A stretch of 64,000 nt of DNA, from the NCBI GenBank assembly GCA_002722955.1, contig PBMZ01000003.1, forward strand, positions 1-64,000. Direction: 5' to 3'. A program made the position numbers and the translations under genes. The stretch comes from Planctomycetaceae bacterium. GTDB lineage: Bacteria; Planctomycetota; Planctomycetia; Planctomycetales; Planctomycetaceae. Positions 47,071 to 54,391 of the stretch are shown in pieces. Under the pieces are notes generated by a model. That model did not search any database and was not told the DNA's origin. It worked only from the letters and a program-made list of their open reading frames with translations. Position 1 is the stretch's first letter, and each line of letters opens with the position of its first letter.

Positions 47071-48260
47071 CAGGACGATTTACCTCGTCGGGCCGCGAAA
47101 GCCTGGGTCAAGAACGGAGACACCAGCTCCTCAAGCTGCTCGAACTCCAAAAGAAACGAATCGTGTCCAAACGGACTATCAAACTCCGCAAACGTGACTC
47201 GCTTTCCCGAACCAATTAAGGCAGTTACGATTTCTCGACTTTGGATTGTCGGGAAGAGCCAATCCGTTGTGTACGATGCGATCAAGAAGCTGGCTTGGCT
47301 CTGGCTTAAAGCGTCGGCCAAGGACTCGTAGCCCTCGGCCAGATCGAAGTAATCCATAGCCTTCGTCAAATACATATAGCTGTTGGCATCGAACCGCTCG
47401 ACAAACCGCTTGCCTTGATAGTGCAAGTAGCTTTCGATCTGAAACTCGGTTTCCTTTTCCAGCTTGTAAGCGAACTCGTCACTATCCTGAAGTCGACGTC
47501 CGAATTTCTTTTCGATGGATGCTTCCGACAAGTAAGTAATGTGAGCCACCATCCGCGCCAGCGCCAACCCATATCGCGGGCCTTCTTCTTTGCCATAATA
47601 ATCACCCGCGTGGTACTGCGGATCGACGACGATGGCACGACGACCGACAGCATTAAAGGCGATGCCTTGCGCCGAGAGCCGAGGTCCTGACGCCAAGCAA
47701 ATCACGCCATCCATCTGTTCTGGATAGCGCACCGCCCAGTCAAGAACCTGCATGCCACCAAGGCTGCCTCCAATAATCGCCAGCAGTTTTTCGATTCCTA
47801 AGTAACGCACCAATTCTGCGTGAACGTCGATGATGTCGCTGATGGAGATGACAGGAAGATTCAGAGCAAACGGCTGCCCACAGTCGGGGTCAATGCTGGT
47901 CGGTCCCGTGGTCCCTTGGCAACCGCCAAGCGCATTCGCACAGATGACGAAATACTTTCGAGTATCAAGGGCCTTGCCCGGACCGACGAACTCGTCCCAC
48001 CAACCAGGTTTCTGATCATCCGGACTATGATATCCGGCAACGTGAGCATCACCGGTCAACGCGTGACACACGAAGATCGCGTTGTCCCGCTGCTCGGACA
48101 GTTCGCCGTAAGTCTCATAGGCAACATCGATGGGCCCAAACTTCGTCCCGCATTTCATGTCGAGCTGATTGGGCGCATCGAATAAACGGACCGTCTTGCG
48201 TTCAACGATGCCAACAGAGCCCTGCTCGGAATCAGAAGATGTTGTAGTCTCGGTCGTCAT
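47070..48260 (-). CDS. metX: homoserine O-acetyltransferase
   Basis: Acylates L-homoserine in methionine biosynthesis in the cytoplasm. The start is ATG 48260 (MTTETTTSSDSEQGSVG); an upstream ATG at 48356 gives a leader with no family match. The alpha/beta hydrolase fold shows the oxyanion region CHALTGDAHVAG, the nucleophile in IGGSLGGMQVLDWA, the catalytic Asp in TTDWLFPTIQS, and the His in FGHDSFLLEFEQL. The 396-residue length is standard. It is the first gene of a metX-metW pair. I looked upstream (48261-48508) for a SAM riboswitch and found no recognisable one. Confidence 0.95.
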   Translation of the reverse strand: MTTETTTSSDSEQGSVGIVERKTVRLFDAPNQLDMKCGTKFGPIDVAYETYGELSEQRDNAIFVCHALTGDAHVAGYHSPDDQKPGWWDEFVGPGKALDTRKYFVICANALGGCQGTTGPTSIDPDCGQPFALNLPVISISDIIDVHAELVRYLGIEKLLAIIGGSLGGMQVLDWAVRYPEQMDGVICLASGPRLSAQGIAFNAVGRRAIVVDPQYHAGDYYGKEEGPRYGLALARMVAHITYLSEASIEKKFGRRLQDSDEFAYKLEKETEFQIESYLHYQGKRFVERFDANSYMYLTKAMDYFDLAEGYESLADALSQSQASFLIASYTTDWLFPTIQSREIVTALIGSGKRVTFAEFDSPFGHDSFLLEFEQLEELVSPFLTQAFAARRGKSS

Positions 48261-48508
48261 ATACGATGCAATGATGTCAGTAAGTGCAGCAACTCTGCGG
48301 AAATGGTAAAGAGCGACATTATAGGCGCCCACTACGGCATCGTCGAACGTTCTCAATCACGAGAAAGGAGCCGCTAGTCAACACGACTCGCGTTTTCATC
48401 AAATCGTGTCTGCACGTCCCGCTAAAGCTGACCCCGAAATGGAAAGCAGGAGCAATTACAAGTTGCTTGCTTTCCAAGACTTCACTTCCAGAATCCTGAT
48501 GTCTGAAG

Positions 48509-49846
48509 TCACCCATCCAGTGGACTCATCACACTCACCCCTGGCCGATTTAAGACGTGGGTGTAGATCATCGTCGTCGACACGTCCTTATGCCCCAATA
48601 ACTCTTGAATCGTGCGAATATCGGTTCCTGATTGCAGCAAATGAGTGGCAAACGAATGCCGTAAAGTGTGCGGTTTGACGGTCTTGTCGATCTCGGAATG
48701 ATGCAACGCTCGCTTCAACGCGCTTGCGAAGACGCTCGTGTGTAGGTGGTGTCTGCGAATTGCTCCCGTCTGTGGGTTTCGGGAGATTTTCGATGCCGGA
48801 AACAAGTACTGCCAGCCAAATTCAAGGTTGGCGTCTGGGTACTTTCTCTCCAATGCATAAGGCAGTGAAACACGTCCCATGCCAGCATCGAGGTCATCTT
48901 GATGTAATTGCCGCACAAACTCGATTTGTGCACGAAGATCATCATGAACCAAAGAGGGGAGTACGGTGACTCGATCTTCGCGCCCCTTTGTGTCGCGAAT
49001 GGTCAATTGAGATTGTTCGAGACCGATATCCTTGATCCGCAATCTCAGACATTCGTTATGACGCAACCCTGATCCATACAAGAGTCGTGCTATCAATAGG
49101 TTTCGGCCTGCAAGTTTGCTGAGAATGCAGTTAAGCTCACGACGCGTCAACACGACTGGCAAATGCTTGTTACGCTTCGCCCGTGTCGCGTCGATAAACT
49201 CCAATTCTTTGCCTAATACTTGTTGGTATAAGAACAACAATGCACTGAGAGCTTGGTTCTGAGTGCTTGCGGCGACGTTTCCAACCACAGCCAAGTGACT
49301 CAAATATTCTTTGATCTCGTTCTCTGTAGCTGCCTCGATTGGAGCATTCGAGCCTTGTTTGCCGAACCAGATACCGAATTGCTTCACCCAACTAGCGTAG
49401 GCGATTTCTGTTGAATAAGCATAGTGTCGAAGTCGTAATTCTCGCCTCAACGACTGAAGATAGGCTGGCTCATTAGGATCGATAGGACCAGGTTCACCTG
49501 CTATGACTTCATCCGCAACGGGCAAGGCGGCAGTTTGCTTCTCTTTCTCTGCGATGTCGCCCAATGTAGTGAGCATGTGGCCTAGGCAAGGTTCGCTCAC
49601 TTGCAGAACTCGGTCTCGATAGAACTCGATGGCGCGAATGGCTTGCAGTCGAGTCCAGGCTGGTTTGCCACGTTTCAAAAGCGATTTCGAGAACGAAATG
49701 ATCGAGTCGATATCCAATAGAACGCTAGCCGAGTCAACGGCGTTAACGAATTTGGCATACTGCTCAAACCATTTCGGAAACCAAGTTTTGTCGCCTCGAT
49801 CTAGTTGGGATCCGTCCACAATCCGTCGAAATTCTCGGACGCTCAT
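48509..49846 (-). CDS. intI: integron integrase (tyrosine recombinase)
   Basis: Catalyses cassette insertion and excision at attI/attC sites. The 445-residue protein has an N-terminal extension of about 125 residues before the SAM-like core-binding domain ([20 protein letters not shown]). The catalytic domain has Arg262 in [18 protein letters not shown] with His393/Arg396, His419 and nucleophile Tyr428 in TTMIYTHV. The region 335-380, [19 protein letters not shown] then [20 protein letters not shown], is the integron-specific extra domain that distinguishes IntI from XerC/D. It is transcribed away from the cassette array, as in known integrons. SD GGAGGGA lies 4 bases before the ATG. The gene is intact. 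Confidence 0.95.
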   Translation of the reverse strand: MSVREFRRIVDGSQLDRGDKTWFPKWFEQYAKFVNAVDSASVLLDIDSIISFSKSLLKRGKPAWTRLQAIRAIEFYRDRVLQVSEPCLGHMLTTLGDIAEKEKQTAALPVADEVIAGEPGPIDPNEPAYLQSLRRELRLRHYAYSTEIAYASWVKQFGIWFGKQGSNAPIEAATENEIKEYLSHLAVVGNVAASTQNQALSALLFLYQQVLGKELEFIDATRAKRNKHLPVVLTRRELNCILSKLAGRNLLIARLLYGSGLRHNECLRLRIKDIGLEQSQLTIRDTKGREDRVTVLPSLVHDDLRAQIEFVRQLHQDDLDAGMGRVSLPYALERKYPDANLEFGWQYLFPASKISRNPQTGAIRRHHLHTSVFASALKRALHHSEIDKTVKPHTLRHSFATHLLQSGTDIRTIQELLGHKDVSTTMIYTHVLNRPGVSVMSPLDG

Positions 49847-49885
49847 ACTCTCCCTCCGTGATCGTCGATGAACTCAGAATTGCTC

Positions 49886-49914
49886 ACGTATGTCCATTTT
49901 GGAATTATTGTCAA
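49886..49914 (-). promoter_or_regulatory. promoter of intI
   Basis: On the minus strand TTGACA (49914-49909) and ATACGT (49891-49886) are 17 bases apart, a match to a -35/-10 promoter, with the SD and ATG 30-40 bases downstream. No certain LexA box overlaps it. The palindrome array begins 27 bases upstream. Confidence 0.6.
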
Positions 49915-49940
49915 TCTGAGCAGGCAACACAAATCTGTCA

Positions 49941-50090
49941 GGATATTTGACGCCACAGCGTTCATAATCCGCGCACGGCTGGATTATTGACGCTACAGCG
50001 TTTATAATCCCGAGAATCCCGGGTTATTGACGTTGTAGCGTTCATAATCCTTCCCATGCTGGATTCTGAACGCTGCAACGCAAAGATTTA
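49941..50090. repeat. four palindromic units at 40-bp period between intI and attI
   Basis: Units of 30 bp begin at 49941, 49981, 50021 and 50061, separated by 10-bp spacers of different sequence. The type unit has the ends GGATTAT and ATAATCC and an inner ACGCT/AGCGT stem, so each can form a hairpin; the fourth has lost its right end. The exact period puts every unit on the same face of the DNA. It lies directly between the intI promoter and the attI core, where proteobacterial attI sites have integrase-binding repeats. Confidence 0.85.
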
Positions 50091-50093
50091 CAA

Positions 50094-50100
50094 GTTAGTC
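50094..50100 (+). other. attI core site (GTTAGTC)
   Basis: GTTAGTC is the exact complement of the inverse core GACTAAC of the first attC (50418-50424), as expected because both halves come from the same excised circle. This sets the recombination point at G50094 and the end of the integron platform. Confidence 0.75.
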
Positions 50101-50502
50101 AGCGAAGGTTTCAGTCGGTGACATTGGCCTCTTGTCAACGCGAGAGAATACGGGGACCAGGCAGTCGATGAAGTGTGCTGTGCGGATGGCAGTCCACAAT
50201 CCACGTCGGGCATGGCTTGGCACAGTCATCGTTCCAGCCGGGCCAGGCACAATCATCAATCCAGTGAGGCCATCGTTTCTGGCATCGTGTGTCGCTCGGC
50301 ACTTCCCTTGTTGCGAGTCACGAATACGGGCTCTCCTTCTGCACCCTTGAATACGGGGCCAGAAGCTGGGCACAATCATCGTCTCACCAGGGCCAGGTCG
50401 GTTCTGAAGTTCGGGCTGACTAACAATGTGTTGCACCGGAGCGGCCGACCGGTGCGTGTTCGGATTGCAAAGTCCCTGCCGGCCGCCCGGTGAACACAGC
50501 CG
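50095..50502 (+). other. gene cassette 1, no clear ORF
   Basis: A 408-bp cassette between attI and attC1. I see no convincing coding frame on either strand. Three imperfect copies of the motif GGCACAATCATC...CCAGGGCCA occur at about 50217, 50244 and 50369, so it may have arisen from short repeats or specify an RNA. A frame on the minus strand (50436-50095) covers it but has no coding character. Confidence 0.55.
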
Positions 50503-50508
50503 TTATCC
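50418..50508 (+). other. attC site 1
   Basis: 91 bp: inverse core GACTAAC, then AATGTGTTGCACCGG which pairs with CCGGTGAACACAGC at the other end (with an unpaired G, the usual extrahelical base), an inner hairpin, and core GTTATCC at 50502-50508. This core marks the start of cassette 2. Confidence 0.88.
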
Positions 50509-50533
50509 CGCAAGAATCCACACATAAGCTGAT

Positions 50534-51025
50534 ATGAAGCCGAGGGCTTACATCGAAACAACCGTCGTCAGCTATTTGACCGCGTGGCCGTCGCGTGACG
50601 TTGTGATCGCCGGTTATCAACAAACGACACGCGAATGGTGGCAGGACGCTGCCGACCGATTCGAATTGGTGGCATCCGAACTCGTTATCAACGAAGCCAG
50701 CGCTGGCGATGCCGACGCCGCTCAAGATCGTCTCGCGGCACTGGAATCCGTAACTCTGCTTGACGCCACCGAAGAATCCGCGGAACTGGCACAACAATTA
50801 ATCGACGCCGGAGCAATTCCCGAAAAGGCGGCCGAAGATGCTGGTCATATTGCCATCGCCGTTACGAACGGCGTCGATTATATGGTAACATGGAATTTAT
50901 ATGGTAACATGGAATTGTCGGCATATCGCCAATGCCACAACGCGATCACAGATCGAACGCGTCTGCCGCAACGCAGGTTACGAACCGACAATTATCTGCA
51001 CACCCGCCGAACTCATGGAACCTGA
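50534..51025 (+). CDS. PIN-domain toxin with C-terminus altered by a 19-bp duplication
   Basis: A VapC-like PIN ribonuclease, toxin of a type II pair, carried in integron cassette 2. The N-terminal 120 residues are normal: KPRAYIETTVVSYLTAWPSR with the first acidic site, LVASELVINEASAGDADAA, and PEKAAEDAGHIAIAVTNGVD with the third acidic cluster. At VDYMVTWN a direct 19-bp repeat (50879-50897, 50898-50916) shifts the frame, so residues 122-163 are scrambled. Without one copy the frame reads WNCRHIANATTRSQIERVCR and ICTPAELMEPDDENNDE, ending 51047, a perfect family C-terminus of a 164-residue protein. The product is probably inactive. It precedes its antitoxin, which starts at 51028. Confidence 0.88.
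   Translation: MKPRAYIETTVVSYLTAWPSRDVVIAGYQQTTREWWQDAADRFELVASELVINEASAGDADAAQDRLAALESVTLLDATEESAELAQQLIDAGAIPEKAAEDAGHIAIAVTNGVDYMVTWNLYGNMELSAYRQCHNAITDRTRLPQRRLRTDNYLHTRRTHGT
50879..50916 (+). repeat. 19-bp perfect tandem duplication in the PIN gene
   Basis: TATATGGTAACATGGAATT is present twice with no gap. The two copies are identical, indicating a recent slippage event. It disrupts the reading frame of the toxin. Confidence 0.97.
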
Positions 51026-51027
51026 CG

Positions 51028-51213
51028 ATGAAAACAACGACGAATGATCCGATCGTTGCTGAAGTCCGAGCCGCCCGCGACAAACATGCGGCCCAGTTCG
51101 GTTACGACATCAAGGAAATCTTCAAAAACATCAGGGCTCAACAGAAATCGTCCAGCCGCAAATATGTGCGCTATCCTGCTCGTCCCGCGGCTGCTACAAC
51201 GTCAACCGAATAG
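51028..51213 (+). CDS. antitoxin of the PIN-domain pair
   Basis: A 61-residue protein, MKTTTNDPIVAEVRAARDKH at the N-terminus and KNIRAQQKSSSRKYVRYPAR toward the C-terminus. Small proteins of this pattern (DPIVxEVxxxR...K(Y/F)V) follow PIN toxins of this subfamily and are taken as antitoxins. In the restored toxin frame the stop lies at 51045-51047, so the two genes would overlap by 20 bases, the usual arrangement. The gene is intact and ends 2 bases before attC2. Toxin-antitoxin cassettes are known to stabilise chromosomal integron arrays. Confidence 0.75.
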   Translation: MKTTTNDPIVAEVRAARDKHAAQFGYDIKEIFKNIRAQQKSSSRKYVRYPARPAAATTSTE

Positions 51214-51215
51214 CG

Positions 51216-51346
51216 GGATAACAAAGCGATGCATCGGAGCGGGCTACGTTTTCGGTTTTGCCACGTCGTTCGCTTCGTTTGAGTTTTTTGGTTGTTCCAC
51301 GATCACTCGCGTTGGTCCGCCCGCCCGGTGATCTTGGTCGTTAGCC
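51216..51346 (+). other. attC site 2
   Basis: 131 bp: inverse core GGATAAC, complementary to the start of its own cassette (GTTATCC at 50502); AAAGCGATGCATCGGAGCGGG pairs loosely with the end CCCGCCCGGTGATCTTGGTC; core GTTAGCC at 51340-51346. The central part is longer and more T-rich than in the other sites. Confidence 0.82.
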
Positions 51347-51373
51347 GTCACAAGACACCGGAGACCTACACCA

Positions 51374-51898
51374 TTGTCGCAAGTGAACGACGAACTGCTG
51401 TATCAGCTCGTCATCGGCACTAATCCTGAACTTGCCGCCGTCCACCGAATGACCGGCTCGCTTGACGACATCCTCCACACGCGGGATGACGACACAACGA
51501 TTCACTCGTGGCTGAAGTACTATCGGCGCTCACTTGAACGCGATGGCTTCACATCTGAAACGGACTACGAAACCAAACACTTCGCGGACACAGAAACACT
51601 CGACAACTTTGCCAACGTTAATGGCGAATCCATAGCCATCCATTCAGCGTGCGGTTTGACTCTGGTTGAGACGCAGGAATTCAACTCACATCAGGATGCG
51701 TGCTCGTCAATCGAAGGCTGTACGGGTTGGTGGCGTTTCACGCGAATTGGATATAATCAAACACAAACTCAGGCCGTCCTGCATACCGACTATGACGATC
51801 CAAAGTACGGTTTAATGGGCATGGGCCACTTCGTTCTCCTCGAACAACTGAAAGGTCAGTGGTCAGTTGTTGCCAAGAATATGACGTGGATCTCGTGA
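51374..51898 (+). CDS. cassette-encoded hypothetical protein
   Basis: The only gene of cassette 3 (51341-52012). The frame opens at TTG 51374, or at GTG 51383 (VNDELLYQLVIGTNPELAAV); there is no ATG. The 174-residue product is acidic and soluble with an alpha/beta pattern, aromatic-rich near the end (GCTGWWRFTRIGYNQTQ), and no recognised motif or signal. Proteins of cassettes are often orphan families. The position filling the cassette and end close to attC3 support its being real. Confidence 0.68.
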   Translation: MSQVNDELLYQLVIGTNPELAAVHRMTGSLDDILHTRDDDTTIHSWLKYYRRSLERDGFTSETDYETKHFADTETLDNFANVNGESIAIHSACGLTLVETQEFNSHQDACSSIEGCTGWWRFTRIGYNQTQTQAVLHTDYDDPKYGLMGMGHFVLLEQLKGQWSVVAKNMTWIS

Positions 51899-51927
51899 TT
51901 GTCGTTGCTCGTCAAATCGAAAAAGAC

Positions 51928-52018
51928 GGCTAACAATCTGTTGCACCGGAGCCGCGGGCCGCGCGGCTATTGCATAGGAACGTCGTTCGCCGCGGCCCGG
52001 TGAACAGGGGCGTTATCT
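51928..52018 (+). other. attC site 3
   Basis: 91 bp: inverse core GGCTAAC, exact complement of the start of its cassette (GTTAGCC, 51340); AATCTGTTGCACCGG pairs with CCGGTGAACAGGGGC; an inner GC-rich hairpin GCCGCGGGCCGCG; core GTTATCT at 52012-52018. Highly similar ends to attC1 suggest common ancestry. Confidence 0.88.
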
Positions 52019-52074
52019 GCCCCAACGGCCGTGTTCCTATTGGCAGATCATCCTTACTCTTTGAGGCCGACACA

Positions 52075-52308
52075 ATGACTAAACATCCACAAGAATGCTC
52101 AAAGTGCGGCGGCAAAATGGAACAGGGGTTCATTCCAGACCTCACTCACGGCGGACGACTCGTGAACCAGTGGGCACAGGGCGTTCCGGAGAAGTCGTTC
52201 TGGACCGGCACAAAGGCTCCCGACGAAACGATCCCAATAGGTGTGTTCCGTTGCGCTTCGTGCGGCTACCTGGAACAATATGCTCGTACAGACTTTTCTC
52301 CCCGTTAA
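52075..52308 (+). CDS. small zinc-ribbon protein in cassette 4
   Basis: A 77-residue protein from ATG 52075, a cleaner start than the upstream frame to 51970 which runs through attC3. CSKCGGKMEQGF near residue 8 and FRCASCGYLEQYA near residue 60 form a four-Cys zinc ribbon; in between is GGRLVNQWAQGVPEKSFWTG with two Trp. The organisation (CxKCxGxMxxG... CxxCGYLE) is like DUF6487 and similar small bacterial zinc-binding proteins. Role unknown. Confidence 0.78.
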   Translation: MTKHPQECSKCGGKMEQGFIPDLTHGGRLVNQWAQGVPEKSFWTGTKAPDETIPIGVFRCASCGYLEQYARTDFSPR

Positions 52309-52314
52309 CCACGA

Positions 52315-52475
52315 TGCGCCCCACCAACAAGACTACCGCAAAGCTTGTCATGCTTCCCGAGTGGCGTGAATTTCACGCTCTAGCCTTCGCCGGCGAAAGT
52401 CTGGCGAAAATCGACGCCCAACGTACGGAACGTAACAAACGGATGCACCAAAGTCGCGATTGGTGCGCGTGTTGA
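52315..52475 (+). CDS. possible small ORF running into attC4
   Basis: A 53-codon frame, MRPTNKTTAKLVMLPEWREF onward, starts 6 bases after the zinc-ribbon stop and ends inside attC4. It has mostly normal composition for its first 40 residues. It may be a short second cassette gene or chance. I include it as tentative. Confidence 0.25.
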
Positions 52476-52521
52476 AAATAGAGGATCGCTAATCGCGACT
52501 TGGTAATCCGTGGCGTTATGC
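52430..52521 (+). other. attC site 4
   Basis: 92 bp: inverse core ACGTAAC; AAACGGATGCACCAAAGTCGCGA pairs with TCGCGACTTGGTAATCCGT; core GTTATGC at 52515-52521. The inverse core is not the complement of the start of the cassette (GTTATCT at 52012), the only mismatch in the array. Confidence 0.8.
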
Positions 52522-52530
52522 ACCACACTG

Positions 52531-53013
52531 ATGGACGCTGAATCCGCACGCGCAACAGCACAACAGACTGTCGATGACGGAATCGTCGTACTCAAAGAGC
52601 ATGTTCGTGAATGCCCGTTCGGCTTCTATTTCCCAACCGACACCGTCGAACATCAACGAGCTGGCCGAATTGAGGACATGCTCATTGGCTCTTGTGGCGT
52701 CCTCGTTGATCGACACAGCGGCGAAGTACATGAACTCGGTTCTGTGTTTGATGTCGAATACTGGCTCGAAGCTTACGAAAAGAACCTGCACCTGCCCCAC
52801 ACGGTAACTGTCACGAAGGTATTCGACCGCCAACGCGCAGCTGATGCTCTTTGCCGTCTGCAAATGACTTACGTGATACTCGAAGAAGCACACGGCGATA
52901 TCTGGCGAATTCCCAAGCACTACAGCTCAAAAGACTTTCGAAAGGCATTTGACGAGCTGCCGGCTGCATTCGACAATCAACACCTCATCTTCCGTCTTCA
53001 CGAACTTCAATAG
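52531..53013 (+). CDS. Imm35/YrhB-like protein in cassette 5
   Basis: A 160-residue protein from ATG 52531. The core, VVLKEHVRECPFGFYFPTDT, LIGSCGVLVDRHSGEVHELG and SVFDVEYWLEAYEKNL, matches the pattern of the Imm35 immunity-protein family (YrhB-like), in which a strand GxGPIIVDKxxGxVxxLGT is followed by a helix. The C-terminal half (FDRQRAADALCRLQMTYVIL) is a helical addition. Immunity-like proteins without toxin are common cargo in integrons. The gene fills cassette 5 and ends 49 bases before the truncated attC5. Confidence 0.72.
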   Translation: MDAESARATAQQTVDDGIVVLKEHVRECPFGFYFPTDTVEHQRAGRIEDMLIGSCGVLVDRHSGEVHELGSVFDVEYWLEAYEKNLHLPHTVTVTKVFDRQRAADALCRLQMTYVILEEAHGDIWRIPKHYSSKDFRKAFDELPAAFDNQHLIFRLHELQ

Positions 53014-53061
53014 ATCGAATCGGACGGCGACTTAGAAATCACGCTGAAACCAACAACAGGT

Positions 53062-53068
53062 GCATAAC
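53062..53068 (+). other. inverse core of a truncated attC5
   Basis: GCATAAC is the exact complement of the start of cassette 5 (GTTATGC at 52515), followed by ATCTGTATG, similar to other attC L boxes. No matching right half or core occurs in the next 200 bases, so the array ends in a cut site. Confidence 0.65.
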
Positions 53069-53561
53069 ATCTGTATGTCCTTAAAAGTCAAGTAGTCCGT
53101 ACGCTGATCGCGGTAAAAGTTTTGCAGTTTTTTCGGTTTAGAGTTTTCACTCCGCTCCGGACTGCTTGGCTTTCCCTGTTAACGGGTGGCTTCGAGGCGA
53201 AGTTGGCTTGGTTTCTATCGGGAAGTCCGTGCGCTGTCCTGCCGAGACTTTCTTGCCAGCCTCGGCAGCGGCAATCCGGTTGCTTCAAACATCTGTCAGT
53301 GCTCTACCGCACAGTCGGCGTCTCTTCCGCTGGCGGTGTCTTTTGAGACGGGTTGTCTGTGTTTGAAAGACGGCGTCAGAAATCATTCGTGACGTTGCTG
53401 CTCCATTCAAAGTGTGCGGCTCGACGCCGAACACTCGCCCACAGAAGGCTGTACGCGAAGTGCGGCGTGTCCAGTAAATTCTTGGTTGGCAGCAACGTGC
53501 AATACCGGTTGTTCCTAGGTCTCGGGCTCCGTTCTGTCTTGAGTCTTCGTTTTGTCTTTGC

Positions 53562-53620
53562 GTGGCGTAAGCTTCCAGCTTGCCGACCTCTAAGCATCGC
53601 AAGCTGGCAGCTTACGCCAC
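53562..53620. repeat. dispersed palindrome, 22-bp arms
   Basis: GTGGCGTAAGCTTCCAGCTTGC pairs with the other arm (53599-53620) with one mismatch around a 15-base loop. A member of another family of intergenic palindromes. Confidence 0.85.
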
Positions 53621-53642
53621 TGTTTGTTGAAGTGGCCAGTGA

Positions 53643-53728
53643 GCTGGGGGCCTTTGCCGGAGCCGATCGTCGGGCCCCCCCCCCCCGCCCCTGGTGGCTG
53701 ACGATTGGATTCGGCAAAGGCCCCCAGC
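53643..53728. repeat. palindrome with 17-bp perfect arms and a C12 tract
   Basis: GCTGGGGGCCTTTGCCG at 53643-53659 pairs with 53712-53728. The loop contains a run of 12 C at 53675-53686, likely to be length-variable, and a secondary CGATCGTC/GACGATTG pairing. Confidence 0.85.
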
Positions 53729-53751
53729 GGGTTGCCTTTGTTGGTGAGATT

Positions 53752-53803
53752 TGAGGGAACACGGTGAGGCCTGAGGGAACACGGTGAGGCCTGAGGGACA
53801 CTG
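53752..53803 (+). repeat. 20-bp tandem repeat, about 2.5 copies
   Basis: The unit TGAGGGAACACGGTGAGGCC is repeated perfectly at 53752 and 53772 and is partly present from 53792. Confidence 0.9.
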
Positions 53804-54202
53804 TAGTCCCCAATGGAAGCAGTGCGACGGCGTCGCGAATCAATGCGCGTGAGGTTCACGTCTTTGGCAGACTATTCGGTTGGTTTGACGGATGTCGTCT
53901 CCCATTTGATTTTCTTTAGTCAGCTTGCCAGGCGTGTGATCTATCGAGACCGCGGCTCAGTTTTGGCGAATGCCTTGGCCTGCGGGCACTCGCGCTTCAG
54001 CATTGTAATGGCTTCGGAGAATGGCCACTTCAGATGCGGATTGCCGATCCTCGAGCCAGTCGCTTTGTACTGTTTGCTCGCCGAGGAAACGGTGGCCTTG
54101 TCGAGCCGGTCGCGGCTACGTATTTGCGGGCCTGTGCGGGTTCATAGCGATTACGAGGATTGAAATGATTTTAACGAATTTACCGTTTTTTCTGATTGGC
54201 GC

Positions 54203-54264
54203 TTGACAACTTCGTACACTGTGAACAATATCAACCGATGTTGATCAACTTGTACACTTTGAGG
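54203..54264 (+). promoter_or_regulatory. candidate promoter with two direct repeats
   Basis: TTGACA at 54203-54208 and AATATC 18 bases later form a weak -35/-10 pair for the gene at 54392. The same stretch holds AACTTCGTACACTGTGA (54208) and AACTTGTACACTTTGA (54247), two near-identical copies 39 bases apart that could bind a regulator. Confidence 0.4.
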
Positions 54265-54391
54265 CTGAAGTAATGGATATCCATAGCTGAATGGTATTCA
54301 GTTTCGATGACGGAGTGTCGCGGCTTCTAGCTTAGTGCTGGCTTGGGTCAGCAAGGATTCTTCTTTTTGACTAAGTTTTAGGAGTTCTTTC

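Larger units (their letters stand above)
53069..54202. other. repeat-rich intergenic DNA, no supported gene
   Basis: After the array comes 1.1 kb with several open frames, all rich in Arg, Cys and Ser and overlapping on both strands; I support none of them. The palindromes at 53562 and 53643 and the tandem repeat at 53752 occupy the centre. The region resembles repeat clusters of Rhodopirellula-type genomes. Confidence 0.55.

Noticed and set aside
48261-48508. SAM riboswitch upstream of metX
   Set aside because: No recognisable SAM-I, SAM-II or SAM-IV core could be found by eye; only weak hairpins.
49941-50090. CRISPR array
   Set aside because: The repeats are palindromic and diverge, the spacers are only 10 bp, and no cas gene is near.
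50095-50436. Minus-strand open frame across cassette 1
   Set aside because: Composition is Arg/Pro-rich, it follows repeated motifs, and it overlaps attC1; no family pattern.
53122-54160. Several open frames on both strands after the integron
   Set aside because: They translate palindromes and tandem repeats, overlap each other, and are rich in Cys, Arg and Ser.
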